Notes: generated from the sequence alone by a model not told the origin. A stretch of 64,000 bases of DNA from Persicaria tinctoria (GCA_037127255.1 JBANSL010000008.1:9741396-9805395), one strand, 5' to 3'; counted from the first letter of the stretch, positions 11,363 to 23,189 are shown. Program-made: numbers and translations.

Positions 11363-11655
11363 GACACTTCACCAGCTCGAAGGACTGCATCATGAAAAGC
11401 GGGTATGAGAGCATCATTTCGATCTCCCAAGGACACCTCCACAGTGCGGCTACAACATTCATGATGACCAAGTTGTCTACTTGTCTCCCTCAACCTTAAT
11501 TCGGCGGAAACTATGACCATTTGCTTTTGCAATCCCTGAGTGGAGACCAAGAACCTCAACATAAGGAGTCGAGGCGTAATGAATTTATCTCTTGTCAGGC
11601 TCGGGTTATCACATAATAGGGTTTGTGTGTCGCAAAGTTCCCGGATATCGACCAA
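11363..11655 (-). pseudogene. Unrecognised coding-like sequence cut by the copia insertion
   Basis: A minus-strand frame runs from about 11655 to the copia target site without a stop (motifs such as DNPSLTRDKFITPRLL and FHDAVLRAGEV). Across the empty site it would hit a TAG eight codons later (near 5808). One frame over, the sequence continues VVNRVADCVTRLRHSL (about 5800-5700). This looks like a decayed gene or transposon ORF that the copia element split. I do not recognise the family. Confidence 0.3.
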
Positions 11656-11659
11656 TTAT

Positions 11660-12134
11660 TGTATAACATATAGAGAAGTGAGTCCACCCAGGTCTCTTCT
11701 CGCACTCATCCAAGGACAACTTCTTCGACATTCTTTCATTTTTTGGATTCCACGTGAAAGCAAAACAAGGGAACTCTTTCACTTTACAACCCCTAATGAA
11801 CTTAATGACTCACCACTCACCAGTCACCACCGAACTGCGCTGGCTCACAATTAACCATTTCGTAGTTGAAGGACAAGGACTAGATTATCTAGTACACAAT
11901 CCTTTGTTCGATTATATTTGATAAAAGTCTTGTGGCAATTTAACTGGGCCGGATTCAGGCACAAGGTTTAGTCCATCTTCCTAACACTCCATTTGGGCCG
12001 GACCCATAGCCTAAATTCAACATTTTTTTTTTATCAAAGATTTACTGAAGATGAACGTGGGCCGAGGATCATAAAAACATGTTATTTGCTATATAAAATC
12101 TATATAAAATATAAAAATTATTATTTTAAAATAA
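11660..12134. other. Spacer, no gene seen
   Basis: Low-complexity mixed sequence with short non-conserved ORFs. It may contain the 5' part of the decayed minus-strand sequence ending at 11363. Confidence 0.4.
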
Positions 12135-12500
12135 TTTCATACTAAGTAATAAAAGCTCGGCTCGAAAAAGCTCGACTCGAGCTCGTTCACTTATCTAAAC
12201 AAGCTGGGCTTGAACAAAATTTTAAGCTCGGTTGAAAGCTCAACTCGTTCGAATAAAGCTCGAATAGCTCGAATTCTATGAAATTTCTAAAATTTTCTTT
12301 AAGTTAACATGTTATAATCAAGTAGAACTACTTAAAGCTCGAAAAAAGCTCGGTTCGAGCTCGTTCATTTCCTAAACAAGCCGAGCTTGAACAAAATAAA
12401 AAGCTCGTTTAAAAATTAGGTTCGGCTCGAACTTGTTTAAAAAACGAACAAACTTGAACATGCCAAGCTCGACTCGTTCGGCTCTAATAACACCCCTATC
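12135..12500. repeat. Dispersed GCTCG-rich repeat, copy 1
   Basis: Repeated AGCTCG, GGCTCGA and CTCGTTC words separated by AT-rich DNA, ending CGGCTCTAATAACACCCCTA. Related copies lie at 25405-25570 and 46370-46645, and share the TTCxTAAACxAGCCGAGC core and a terminal GGCTCGAATAAT-GCCCTA-type end. It is probably a non-autonomous DNA element; termini and target duplications are not resolved. Confidence 0.6.
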
Positions 12501-12789
12501 TCCAAGGTTGAGTTGTGGCTAGCTAGGATCATATCCCAACCCCAACGTTATGGGAAACACATGCCCAATTATGGATTTGCTCTAAAAGTGATGAAGAATT
12601 TTTTTAGTCCACAATGATACTCCATTTTGTATTCATTTTGTCCCATTTGTTGAAATCAATTTTTAAAATCGATTTCTCTTGATAAATGATGATATTCCAC
12701 CAATAAGAGAAAATATACCATAATATGGAATAGCAACTCCGTCTATGAGAATAAGTTTTTTTGGAGTTTCGTCTGCACTCTCCAATGGA

Positions 12790-13035
12790 GATAGATTCAT
12801 GTTGTACTGCTAACCCACGGTGCTACTATTCGATAGTGTTTGGGTTCGTTTTTTTGCCATCGTCCGCGTCTGTTTAGGGTTGTTCTTTTTAAATCGTTCT
12901 TGTTGTAGAGTTATTTCTGCTTGTTTCTTAGCGTCGTTTTCTATTCTTCTTGTATGTTCAGACAATTTTCGTCTACCGATTCGTCGACCTCTCGAAAATC
13001 AGGCTTGCTTGATCTCGAATTCTTAATTAATAAAA
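12790..13035 (+). mobile_element. LINE-type 3' end fragment (copy F)
   Basis: A T/G-rich 3'-UTR-like tail leads into TCGTCGACCTCTCGAA, an imperfect hairpin around ATCAGGCTTGCTTGAT, then TCGAATTCTTAATTAATA and poly(A) at about 13030. The same arrangement (hairpin, GAATTCTTA-like block, poly-A) ends the elements at 24640-25070, 32685-33853, 41518-41714 and 59168-60245. It is a 5'-truncated copy with no coding part. Confidence 0.6.
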
Positions 13036-13680
13036 AAAAACCACAATTTATTTTCAACTTATAATCAAAATTAATGCCACCATCTATTTTGGTACTTTCA
13101 TTCATGTTATAAATTCTTATAAAAACTATTTCAGGTAGGAGTGTCACCATGAATTAGGTGTGTGAACAGAGAGAATCAGCTGCTTCTTAATTCTTATATA
13201 CTCATCATGAAGTTGGGGTATCAACTTAATTAGATCCAAATATTTGGACAATGATGTGTAGGAAAAGTCTGGGGGTATTGAGTGGGAGGTGGAGCACTGG
13301 ATAAAAACCCAATCACCACGTTGTGCCCACATAAAGGCATCTTTGTAAACGACAACCCTTGCACAACTAATATCTTATACAGTATATATAAACAATTTGG
13401 GGGAAAAAGATGTTCTATTTTTTGACCTTTCTGATTTGTTCGTAGCTGGCAACAAAAATGAAAACAATGTGAAGAGGCAAGTGAGGGGAAAAATAGAAGA
13501 AAAAAGAGGCTTTGTGGGGGGAAATCCCTTTTGGGCTCTGATTTGATTAAAAGTGTTGAAAACCGAAAGACGAAATATAAATAGATTAACTTATTTCTTA
13601 TCACTAATTAATCATTAATGATCATTGATTCCAATTGAGTTTCAGTCACTCCATCTACTAATCTTTTTTTCTCAAATTAA

Positions 13681-13803
13681 ACTAATTCATGAATCTATTA
13701 ACTCTTGGTCAAATTAAACTGTCAATTGTATTAATTTTTTTGCTCAAAGACATTAAACTAATTCATGAATCTATTAACTCTTAGTCAAATTGTAAATTGT
13801 ATT
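13681..13803 (+). repeat. Direct repeat of about 50 bp
   Basis: ACTAATTCATGAATCTATTA and the sequence that follows occur at 13681 and again at 13757, with a small internal deletion in the second copy. It is a local duplication in AT-rich DNA. Confidence 0.75.
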
Positions 13804-14288
13804 AATCACTTTACAATATTACCCTTAAAATATAAAAACAAAAAAAATTATAAATATATATTTTCCCTCAATAAAATTACCTACAAATATTAAATCATCC
13901 TAAAAAAAAACAAATATTAAATCATCATTATTCATAAATTTAGCCTTAAGAATAAATAAATAATTTTTAGGTTTGTAAGAAAAATATTATGCATGGAAAG
14001 TTTATTTCATGTGAAGGATTTCTAAGTGTTTTTTCCCATAAGATGTCTATTTGAGCTCTAATACATTCTAATTATAAAATACTTATATATATAGTGTTAG
14101 ATTAACACTATGTATAATATATTAAAAATAATATAAATTTTAAACAAAATATCTTATAAATTGTATCAATTAAACATTATATAAAAATACATTATTATAT
14201 TATAGATTTAATATAAATAACTAATATAATTTATAATGTGTCATTTTTAAATTTATGTTATTTTAAATTAAACATCTCCCAAACATTA
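13804..14288. other. AT-rich spacer, possible MITE debris
   Basis: Strongly AT-rich with no gene. The part at 14080-14280 resembles the interiors of the Tourist-like elements at 28605-28925 and 60305-60655 (runs such as AATTATAAAATACTTATA and TTTTAAACAAAATAT). Confidence 0.4.
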
Positions 14289-14291
14289 TTA

Positions 14292-16842
14292 GGGCTCATT
14301 TGGTTTAGCATGAGAAGAACAATTCCCCAGAAGTTACTTGGGGGAATTGAATTTCCACGAATTGCATTTCATAAGAATTGAGAAAATATGTTTGTTTGGA
14401 TTTTACAACAACAACAATCATCCCAGTATATCCCGCGTTATAGCAAGGTCTGGGGGTCTAGTAATACACACCATTTCCCCAACAAAGTTGAGAGGATAAT
14501 TTCGTGTAACCTGAAAATATTATAAAGATAATAAAAGACAGTAAGAGTATATAAAATATATAAAGATATATAAGACAATATAAGAAGATACTAGACTTAG
14601 GCAGTCAAATGAAACAAGATAAACATGACCGTATGGATAATCGTAGACAATGCAATAAGAAAAATGGTAGAAGAAACTAAAGAAACATTACAGAAAGCCA
14701 GGTACGCTCCAAGACATCTATCATCATCCCTTTTTGACAATGATAGCTCTCTTCCACTCTATATGTTCTATCTTGTGCCAACTCTTTAGTGGTCTCTAAG
14801 ACTTCAAGGTCCTGGCCGATCACCTCTTCCAACTCTTCTTTGATCGCCCTCTAAGACACCAAAACACTCTCGATAGCTGGGTTATCACACCAACACACTA
14901 TTGCGTTATGCTCTCTTCTTTTTGCACATGACCAAACCATCGAGGTCTCGACTTACGCATCTTGTCCTTAATACAGGTACACCTACCTTTTTAACGGATA
15001 GCCTCGTTCTTGATTCGTGTGCCCACACATCCATCTAATCATTCGCATCTCTGCTACCATGAGTCTTTGTTCGTGTACCTTTGTGGTCGCCCAACACTTT
15101 GTCCCGTAAAGTAGAGCTAGCCTCACTACGGTTCTATAAAATTTCACTTTTAAGTTTTAGAGGGACCTTTATGTCACACGAGACTCTTGATGCAGTCCTC
15201 AATTTTTGACATCCCATCTGAATTTTGGGTTTAATATCTTTCTCTATACCTTCACCGCTTTGCATAACTGATCCCAAATATTTGAAACTGCCTTTCTTCG
15301 ATACGACATATTCACCTAACATTAGGTCCTTGTCCCCCTCTTCTTCCCCTAAGTTGAACTTCATATATCCAGTCTTTGTCCTACTTAACCTCAACCCTTC
15401 TCCTCCGACTTATCTCTCCAAAGCTTTGACTTGTCACTAAACCCTTTCCTTAGTCCCCTATATTAGAACAATGTTGTATGAAAAAAAGCATACACAAAGG
15501 TACCCCTCCCTGTGTACTTACTGACACCACATCTATCACAATCATGAAGGGGAACGAGCTTAAGGCTGGCCCTTGATGCAAATCTACATGTACTGAAAAG
15601 TACTTAGTGTTCCCTCCGGGTGTGTAGACACTTGCAGCGGTGCCATCATACATATCCTTGATGCCCATTTAGTAGGTTCTTAGTACCTCTTTTACTTTCA
15701 GGCAATCCCATAAAAGGTTCCTTGACACTCTACCATATGCTTTCTCTAAGTCGATAAAAACCACATGCTTATTCTTTTTTCCGTTCCCTGTATTTTTCTA
15801 TCACTCTCCTCATCAAGTGAATAACTTTTACGGTCGACCCTCCTGGCATGAAATCAAATTGGTTCTCCATCACACCAACAAGTCTCTCATCCTCAATTCG
15901 ATTACCCTCTCCCAAAACTTCATTGTGTGGCTTAGAAGTTTAATAACTTTGTAGTTGTTGCATTGTTGCACGTTACCTTTCTTCTTGTACAAAAGTAATT
16001 AACCTAACAAGTATCCACTATTCTGGCATTTTTGTTGCTGGTAAAATGTGAAAGAGTTTTGTGAGCCACTTCACCCCTTTACCCCAATACATTTCTAGAC
16101 TTCTACCAAGATCTCATCCGCCATTCGCTCTCCTATTATTCATTATACTAATCACCCCCTTAACTTCCTCGAAAGAAATGCATATGCATAAGTTGAGATC
16201 ACCACGGCCATTGATGCGACGAGTATCATCCGATGCTTTATACCCCTCGTTGAGCAACTTGGAGAAGTATCTTTTCCATCTCTATTGTATATGTTCTTCA
16301 TCTACAATCACCTTACTCGACTCATCATTAATACACGTAATTCTGTCCAAATCCCTATTACTTTGTTCCCTAGATCGCACCATGGAAAAGAGCGATCTTT
16401 CCCCACCTTCTTCATACAAGTTCTTATACAATCTCTTAAAGGCATCTTCCTTTGCTTTTGCCACACGGACCTTGGCTTCCTTCTTCTCACCCTTATAGTC
16501 AGTACGTCGACTCTCTCTCTCCTTCTCACTTGTGCTGCTTCCTACCCTTTTGTGCGCCATGCGCTTTCCCAAAACCACTCTTTTAACTTATTCATTCCAC
16601 AAAACCTCTTTGCATTTGGTTGAATTTTAGATGGTCGGAACTAAAATAAGGGAAGTGAAGATGTCTAATTATAAAAAGTAGAATTGCAACTTACTTAGGG
16701 AGAGTAAGTTAATTTTTTTAAATAAAGAAATTTAAATTCCTAGAAATTTAACTTTCTGAGTTTATTTGTGACAAAAAATCCAACCAAACACAAATATTTG
16801 TATCTACTTTACAGATTTTTCAATTGCCAACCAAACAAACCC
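14292..16842. mobile_element. Tourist-like MITE, split by an RTE LINE
   Basis: The outer ends are inverted: GGGCTCATTTGGTTTAGC on the left, and the right end read inward starts GGGTTTGTTTGGTTGGCAA. Both are bordered by TTA (14289-14291 and 16843-16845), the 3-bp duplication of PIF/Harbinger-type elements. Without the inserted LINE the element would be only about 300 bp. Confidence 0.7.
14405..16618 (-). mobile_element. Decayed RTE-clade LINE
   Basis: The minus strand reads RTE-type reverse transcriptase with frameshifts and stops: RAKAKEDAFKRLYKNLY-like and WKRYFSKLLNEG segments near 16500-16230, IKDMYDG with LHQGPALS at 15670-15540, and SKKGSFKYLGSVMQ at 15330-15290. The 3' end at 14405 starts ACAACAACAACAATCATCCC on the plus strand, typical of plant RTE LINE termini. 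The endonuclease region is absent, so the copy is 5' truncated. Confidence 0.85.
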
Positions 16843-16869
16843 TTAACCAAATGGAAATGACAGACGTGG

Positions 16870-17713
16870 TAGGTGCATACCCATATAAATGGAAAGGATC
16901 GACTGAAAATGCCTGAAGCATTATTGTCAAAGTCCCGTGACTCCCGTCACATACAATTGGTTAAAGATCCTTATAAGGGTACCTCAAGTACCTATAATTA
17001 TGAAAATGATGACATTGCATTAGGTCTCGAAGTACCATACAATGTTGTACTCTTTTCCTTGATCTTGGTTTTTATCCCAATTGGGTTTTTCAAGTTAAGG
17101 TTTTAACGAGGCAACTTATGCACCGTTTAATACACTAGATCACTCTGATCAACAATGAAAAGCACACTAGGTCCTGAAGTACCTTATTCTTGTGCATTCA
17201 AAGCAGCTCAACATCAATACACGGAAGTCAAGCACATCAAGTCAATCATGAAGAAATTCCAGGTCAAGGACATTGTTGAGATTAGACCATAAGTTCATGA
17301 AGACAACGTCATCAAGAAGAATGAGAAGACTTCGAGAAGGATGTTGACTTCAGGGGGAGTATACACGCACTGCACTCTTTTTCCCTTCGATCAGGTTTTG
17401 TCCCACTGGGTTTTCCTGACAAGGTTTTTAACGAGGCAGATCACTAAAGCGTATCAAATGTCATATGTATTTGTTCTTTTGGTCCTAGTTTTGTCCCATT
17501 GGGTTTTTCTAGGCAAGATATGTAATTTTGTAATATTCAGGGATGTTTATCCAAGGGGGAGTGTTATAATATTATTATATTGGGATGGATAAACACCAGA
17601 AACCCTAGTTCCCGTGTAAACTCCTATATAAAGGGTCCATTGGAACCCCAATAAAGACATCAATTCCTTCTCTCTTCTCTCTACCTTTCTTCTCTTACCT
17701 TCGGTTTATCACA
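16870..17713 (+). mobile_element. 3' end of a decayed copia element with LTR
   Basis: Contains a typical copia 3'-UTR series: CAGGGGGAGTATACA at about 17349, GTTTTGTCCCACTGGG and TTTTTAACGAGGCA near 17400-17430, and AAGGGGGAG just before an LTR. The LTR is 17562-17713 (starts TGTTATAATATT, ends TTTATCACA), with a TATATAAAGG box inside. No intact coding region remains. An earlier degraded duplicate of the same 3' UTR lies at about 16890-17150. Confidence 0.75.
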
Positions 17714-17801
17714 GTATTGTATTGAAATAAAATCAATTATATTTATCTTTTAGTATCGGATAAACTCTAAAAGATATTGGATAAGTTCAAGCCTTCCTTC
17801 T

Positions 17802-17905
17802 AAACTCCTATATAAAAGATGATTTAGAACCCTAATGAAATATCATCAATTCTCTCTTCTCTTTCCCTCTTTCTCCTACTCTCTCTTTTGTTTTGGTTTA
17901 TCACA
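17802..17905 (+). repeat. Second, truncated LTR copy
   Basis: Resembles the end of 17562-17713 (CTCCTATATAAA, ACCCTAATGAAAT, CT-rich run, GGTTTATCACA). It is a diverged LTR fragment next to the first and lies within 250 bp of the SMT2 start. Confidence 0.65.
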
Positions 17906-18140
17906 ATTCCATATTTGTAGGATAATTTATAGAATAAATTATAAATTAATAATTGTAATTTTTTTTTCTCTCTTGTGATTTAACAAATTTATTTACAGCC
18001 AAACGACTCTTCAAACTTGTGGAATAAATAAAAGAAAAAAAAACGCTTAAAAATAAGAACTCAACAACCCTCACTTTACTCATTCACGCCTCCCCCCTCC
18101 TTTTTCTCTCCTTCTCCGTCTCCGAAAAAAACCCTCAAAG

Positions 18141-19226
18141 ATGGAGACGCTCACTCTCTTCTGCACCGCCGGCCTCGTCGTCGGCGGCCTCTACTGGTTC
18201 GTCTGCATCCTCGGCTCCGCCGAACAGAAAGGGAAACGCGCCGTAGACCTCTCCGGCGGGTCCATCACCTCCGAGAAGGTCCAGGACAAGTACGATCAGT
18301 ACTGGTCCTTCTTCCGGCGGCCCAAGGAGATCGAGAGGGCCGATAAAGTTCCCGACTTTGTCGACACCTTCTACAATCTGGTGACGGACATCTACGAATG
18401 GGGGTGGGGCCAGTCCTTCCACTTCTCCCCGCACGTCCCCGGCAAGTCCCACCGCGACGCCACCCGCCTCCACGAGGAGATGGCCGTCGACCTGATCCGC
18501 GTCGGCCCCGGAAAGAAGATCCTCGACGTCGGCTGCGGCGTCGGCGGCCCGATGCGCGCGATCGCCGCCCACTCCCGCGCCAACGTCACCGGAATCACCA
18601 TCAACGAGTACCAGGTGAAGCGCGCGAAGCTCCACAACAAGAAGGCCGGACTCGACTCACTCTGCGAGGTCGTCTGCGGCAACTTCCTCCAGATGCCGTT
18701 CGCCGACGCCAGCTTCGACGGCGCCTACTCGATCGAGGCCACCTGCCACGCGCCCAAGCTCGAGGAGGTCTACGCCGAGGTGTTTAGGGTTCTGAAGCCC
18801 GGTGCGCTCTACGTGTCGTACGAGTGGGTGACGACGGACAAGTACATCGGCGAGGACCCCGAGCACGTGGAGGTTATCCAGGGGATCGAGAGAGGCGACG
18901 CGCTGCCGGGGCTGAGGAGCTACTCCGACATCGCGGAGACGGCGAAGAAGGTTGGATTCGAGGTCGTGCAGGAGAGGGATCTGGCAAAGCCTCCGTCGCT
19001 GCCGTGGTGGTCGAGGCTGAAGATGGGACGGATCGCCTACTGGCGCAACCACATCGTCGTGACGGTTCTGGCGGCGATCGGCGTGGCCCCCAAGGGCACG
19101 GTGGACGTTCACGAGATGCTCTTCAAGACCGCCGACTACCTCACGCGCGGCGGCGAGAGTGGGATCTTCTCACCGATGCACATGATCCTCTGCAGGAAGC
19201 CGGTGGGGCCCGCCACGGAGTCCTGA
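18141..19226 (+). CDS. SMT2: 24-methylenesterol C-methyltransferase 2
   Basis: Adds the second methyl group to the sterol side chain (24-methylenelophenol to 24-ethylidenelophenol) using S-adenosylmethionine, at the ER, setting the sitosterol to campesterol ratio. 361 residues in one exon, the usual length and structure of plant SMT2/3. An N-terminal hydrophobic anchor lies at about 4-24. A sterol-binding motif YEWGWGQSFHFSP (85-97), the SAM-binding motif LDVGCGVGGP (128-137) and YSIEATCHAP are intact. A pyrimidine-rich leader (about 18087-18125) precedes ATG 18141. The coding sequence is strikingly GC-rich against AT-rich flanks, and copia LTR remnants lie only about 250 bp upstream, so the proximal promoter may include transposon DNA. 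SMT2 versus SMT3 is not separable here. Confidence 0.97.
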   Translation: METLTLFCTAGLVVGGLYWFVCILGSAEQKGKRAVDLSGGSITSEKVQDKYDQYWSFFRRPKEIERADKVPDFVDTFYNLVTDIYEWGWGQSFHFSPHVPGKSHRDATRLHEEMAVDLIRVGPGKKILDVGCGVGGPMRAIAAHSRANVTGITINEYQVKRAKLHNKKAGLDSLCEVVCGNFLQMPFADASFDGAYSIEATCHAPKLEEVYAEVFRVLKPGALYVSYEWVTTDKYIGEDPEHVEVIQGIERGDALPGLRSYSDIAETAKKVGFEVVQERDLAKPPSLPWWSRLKMGRIAYWRNHIVVTVLAAIGVAPKGTVDVHEMLFKTADYLTRGGESGIFSPMHMILCRKPVGPATES

Positions 19227-20688
19227 TCCGATCTCCACCGTCCGATCAAGGTCAAGATCAAGATCCTCTTTTATTTGGGTCCGATAATTGAGGTAAAATC
19301 TCAGCGGAATTTCGGGTGGAAGATACCGTCGTTTGTTGCACTGCGAATTAAAGAATTCATCTTTTGCTTTCGTTTTGTGGTTTTTCTTTTTTCTTCTTCT
19401 TAATTTTTAAATTTGTTTTCTTTGTATTACTTTGCAACCCCAAATGTTGGCTCAATTTAATTTCGTTTTTAGGAGTTTTTAAAGTTTTGGATTTTAATTA
19501 TTGTTAAATTATTATTAAAGTCATGCTTGGATCTTGTTCTTCCTCAGTGGTGCTCTTTTTTATTTATTTTTTTGGGATGCATTTGATTTGTATTGGTGAG
19601 AGCCGTTGATTAGTTAGCAACGAGGGGCAATCCGACGGCTGAAAAAGAGCGATGGGGCACGTGGAGGGCACGTGACAGTGTCGACCGTCGAGTGTGCATT
19701 TTGTGTAGTGGTGGGGATGAATGAGTAGGCCGCTGTTTTCGGACTATTGGGATCCATTGGGAATTCTCGACCATTTATTATTGGACTATCAGACTTTGAC
19801 AAAATGCATCGGAATTAAGAAACGAAACTTTCGAGTTTGATCGGGCATTCTCCTTCCGAGCCCATACCAAAATCGAGTTGAATTGTCCATAGCTACTGAG
19901 ATGAACGGTTGTTTTATTAAAGACATAATGGATGATTAAATCACAAATACATGTGATGATAGTGAATGTAAATTAATGAATATGTAATAACATCTCTACG
20001 GTTACAACGGTGAAGACATTAATACAAAATTCAACTCGATCTTTGTTTAAAGGCAAATGAATTTATGGTAATGTGTTAAATTGTTAATTACTACTCCGAG
20101 TCCGTAGTGTAATAAAATTTCCAAAGATGGGGAGTGCACAGTCACGTGAATGAAAGAAACGGAAGGAAGGAAGCCGGCAGCATGTTAGTGGGGCCCACGA
20201 GGGTTGCAGGGATCTCAAATCTGGTTGTATTTTGAAGCCTATGGGAGGAAAAAGACGGATCCAGTTAAGTGTAAGTAAAGTTGTTTGCTGTGGGAACGTG
20301 ATGCCAAACAGTGATTCTTAGTTGTCTAACCCCTGTGTCTGTGTAGGACATGTACCGCATCACACACATATACTTACTTTTTTTTATTTTTTTAATATTG
20401 TCATAATGCAAAGTTGCCCCCTTTTAAATTAATGCATACAAATCTTTTAAATCATATCCTCATTCATAGGCATAGCTGTCTTTATTAATTGTACTAACTT
20501 TGTTACATTTATATCATACTAGTCAGATACCAACACTATCAATTATCGTCGCGTTACATCTAACAGATTCTCTATTTTTTTTTTTTTTCAGAATTAAAAA
20601 ATAATAGAAAAGAATAGTCTTTCTTAAATCTGTATTATTTAAAACTATACGTTTCTCCAACTCTTCAAAATGAGAAAGATTCAAATTA
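19227..20688. other. SMT2 3' flank and spacer
   Basis: The 3' UTR probably extends to about 19450. The rest has no convincing gene. It does contain a paired G-box (19658-19674) and promoter-like words around 20100-20340, with no gene start nearby; it may be a relic regulatory region. Confidence 0.45.
19658..19674. promoter_or_regulatory. Two CACGTG G-boxes 11 bp apart
   Basis: CACGTG occurs at 19658-19663 and again at 19669-19674 in a GGCACGTGGAGGGCACGTGA context. Spacing of about one helical turn is typical of cooperative bZIP/bHLH sites. No coding start lies within 3 kb downstream, so the target is unclear. Confidence 0.35.
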
Positions 20689-20690
20689 TA

Positions 20691-20936
20691 CTCCATCCGT
20701 TCGGCAAAACTTGTCATTTTAGGATGTTAGTTTTGTTCAAAAAAAAAACTTGTCATTTTAGGTATTTTGCCATTCACTTTACAAAAATGCCCTTGATGTG
20801 ATTGATGGTTTGTTAGTTGTAGTTTTCGATAAAGTAAAAAAGGAGGGTAATAATTGAGGGTAAATTAGTATATTTGTTAATTGCCTTAAAACTTGTGAAA
20901 TAAGCTAAAATGACAAGTTTTGCCGAACGGAGGGAG
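20691..20936. mobile_element. Stowaway-type MITE
   Basis: Terminal inverted repeats CTCCATCCGTTCGGCAAAA and, from the other side, CTCCCTCCGTTCGGCAAAA, flanked by TA. About 246 bp, no ORF. A second related half-element follows at about 20950-21085. Confidence 0.88.
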
Positions 20937-21627
20937 TATAAAAAATTTAATTAAAAAAAATAATATTTTTTTAGAGTTTTTCGCTTCTTAACAAAAACGT
21001 GTTAAAAAAGCAAAAGTCCATGCATTTTGGAACGAAACTATTTGATTGATGAGATCTAAGAAACAAAAAGAGAGGAGGGAGTACAGCTGTTGTTTGAAGT
21101 ATAGAGTGTGTCCAGTTTGAGAGTTTGGACCACTGCAAAGGTGTCGACATATCCATCCATGTGTGTAGAGATTTAGAATGTGGGCCAATGGCTTCGATCA
21201 ATTGCACCAGACCTGGTATGTGACCGCATTCATGTGTTGATACTTGATACTGTTCATGTTCATGGCCTTATCTTTTTTATATATTGGATTCCATGTTTGG
21301 GCTCAGAGGTGTGTGAGTCCAACCCCATTGACTCCTTAAGCCCAAACTGATCTCAAGAGTTTTATATCCTGGTATGATATTGGGCCATAGTTGAACACTT
21401 TTGGGGAATTTCACCAAAATTCTACCAATAATAAAATTCTCTGATTTCCTTAATAATCTTAAGATAATAGTTTTCCCAATTGTTCAGATATACATATATT
21501 TTGGAAATTTTTTAAACTAATTTTGTAAGATTTGGATAAAAATTATATAAAAATAATTTATCTCATACATTTAATCAATATGTCGTATATAGTACATCTT
21601 AAGATTATTTTTTTTGCCAACTTTTTT

Positions 21628-21752
21628 TTAGTGACTGACCCTACCGCTTCGCGGCCCCATACCTCAGAAATCCCTTGCACCAAGTGGAATTTGAACCCGG
21701 AACCTCTCCTTTGGGATACATCACCCTTACCGCTAGAGCAAGAGGTCATTGG
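21628..21752 (-). mobile_element. tRNA-derived SINE
   Basis: Read on the minus strand it has an A-box-like CTCTAGCGGTAAGGG (about 21733-21747), a B-box-like GGTTCCGGGTTCAAATTCC (about 21685-21703), a short unrelated body and an A-rich tail. This is the layout of plant SINEs transcribed by RNA polymerase III. Ends and target duplications are not resolved. Confidence 0.65.
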
Positions 21753-21765
21753 TATCTATTGCATA

Positions 21766-23189
21766 ATTATATTTCTAACTTCAATCCAATTCAATGGACA
21801 ATCCATAATTATATTTTTTTTCAAAAACGTATCTATTGCATGAGATATAAAAGATCAAATCATTTATGCTTATAAAAATTAAATAATCAATTATAATTAC
21901 GTATTTTCACGACAATAATTTTTTCCAAAGAAGTTATTTGAGTTTAATATATTAATATAGTACAAGATTTATTTAGATTGAACCTTTGGTTTATTTTAGA
22001 ATTATAAATCTGAATTAGTAGAATATTATAATATTCCTAAAGAGTAAATATCATAAAATTGATTTAAATTAAAAATATATATTTATATATTATAAGGAGT
22101 TCATTTAATTCTATGTTGATTATGTAATAATTAAGAAATATTGAATAAAATTGATTAGCTGATTGAATTGATATTAATATCAAATTTATTTAAATTAAAA
22201 AAACACAGTGCAGATACTGACTATTAAACTAGTTAATACTTTGTAGTTTTAAATGAGGTAAGTATAAGATTTTATTTTAAATAAATAGTTTTTGGAATTA
22301 GATTTTAAATAGCTACCCACTTCAAAATTTTCAGTTTTTTTTATAAAGGAAAAATATTAAAATCCCAGATAAAACAACGTTTAGTAATCAAGAAGCTAAT
22401 TAATCGACAAACGGGTTGACCGCCATAAATAATACGGACTACAACATAAGAGCTTTTTGAAAATTTTCTTTTTATATTTACAAATTTGTTCATTTTCTCA
22501 TCTTTCATAATTTAGTTTGTGTAAACTAATTAATCTATTGGCTAGACTTATAATTTTTTTACTGACTTATAAACAATTTAATTTGCTATATATTTAAAAC
22601 ATTTAATTCATTCGACCGGTTACTATAATTGTTGAGATGTGAAAGGCACCACCCTTGTATATAAGCCAGTAGATTAATTCTTCTTTTACCAATTGATTTT
22701 AAAATGAAGCTGAACTCGGCTCGTGTACTAGACTATTAGCATGTGTAAATATTTTACACGAAAAATATATATAAATATGGCCTCAATTTTTTTCCACGGT
22801 TCAGGATCTCTAAAATGATAAGATCGGCTTTGGTCAATTGATTTGAAAAAAGAAGCTTTACTCGACTCGTGTGCTAGACATATATCCGTTATAGGTTCGA
22901 TTCGGATTTTGATACTATCAGATTGAGCCATGTATAAATAGTTAAATACAACCATAAAACACTTCACTTAACAAACCACAAACTCTTAGATATTCATCGT
23001 ACAAATCCAAAACCAAAGAAATAAGAAAACAATCCTAAAGCTAATGTGATCCACAAATCCAAACGAGTGGCCGTCCTCCTCCCTTCACCTTCTTCAAACC
23101 CCCCGCAAAAATCCCCTTTCCTAATTCCAATCTCATCTCCTCCCCACCCAATTCAATTCATCTCCTCCTACTCCATCCCACCCCCATCA
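21766..23189. other. Spacer and CDSP32 upstream region
   Basis: AT-rich with no gene down to about 22950. The last 250 bp are C-rich and form the CDSP32 leader. In-frame codons extend upstream of the chosen CDSP32 ATG to about 23046, but these are proline-rich, UTR-like sequence. Confidence 0.45.

Noticed and set aside
18135..19112. Long antisense ORFs across SMT2
   Set aside because: GC-rich codon usage of SMT2 suppresses antisense stops; composition is repetitive Ala/Gly/Asp with no motif.
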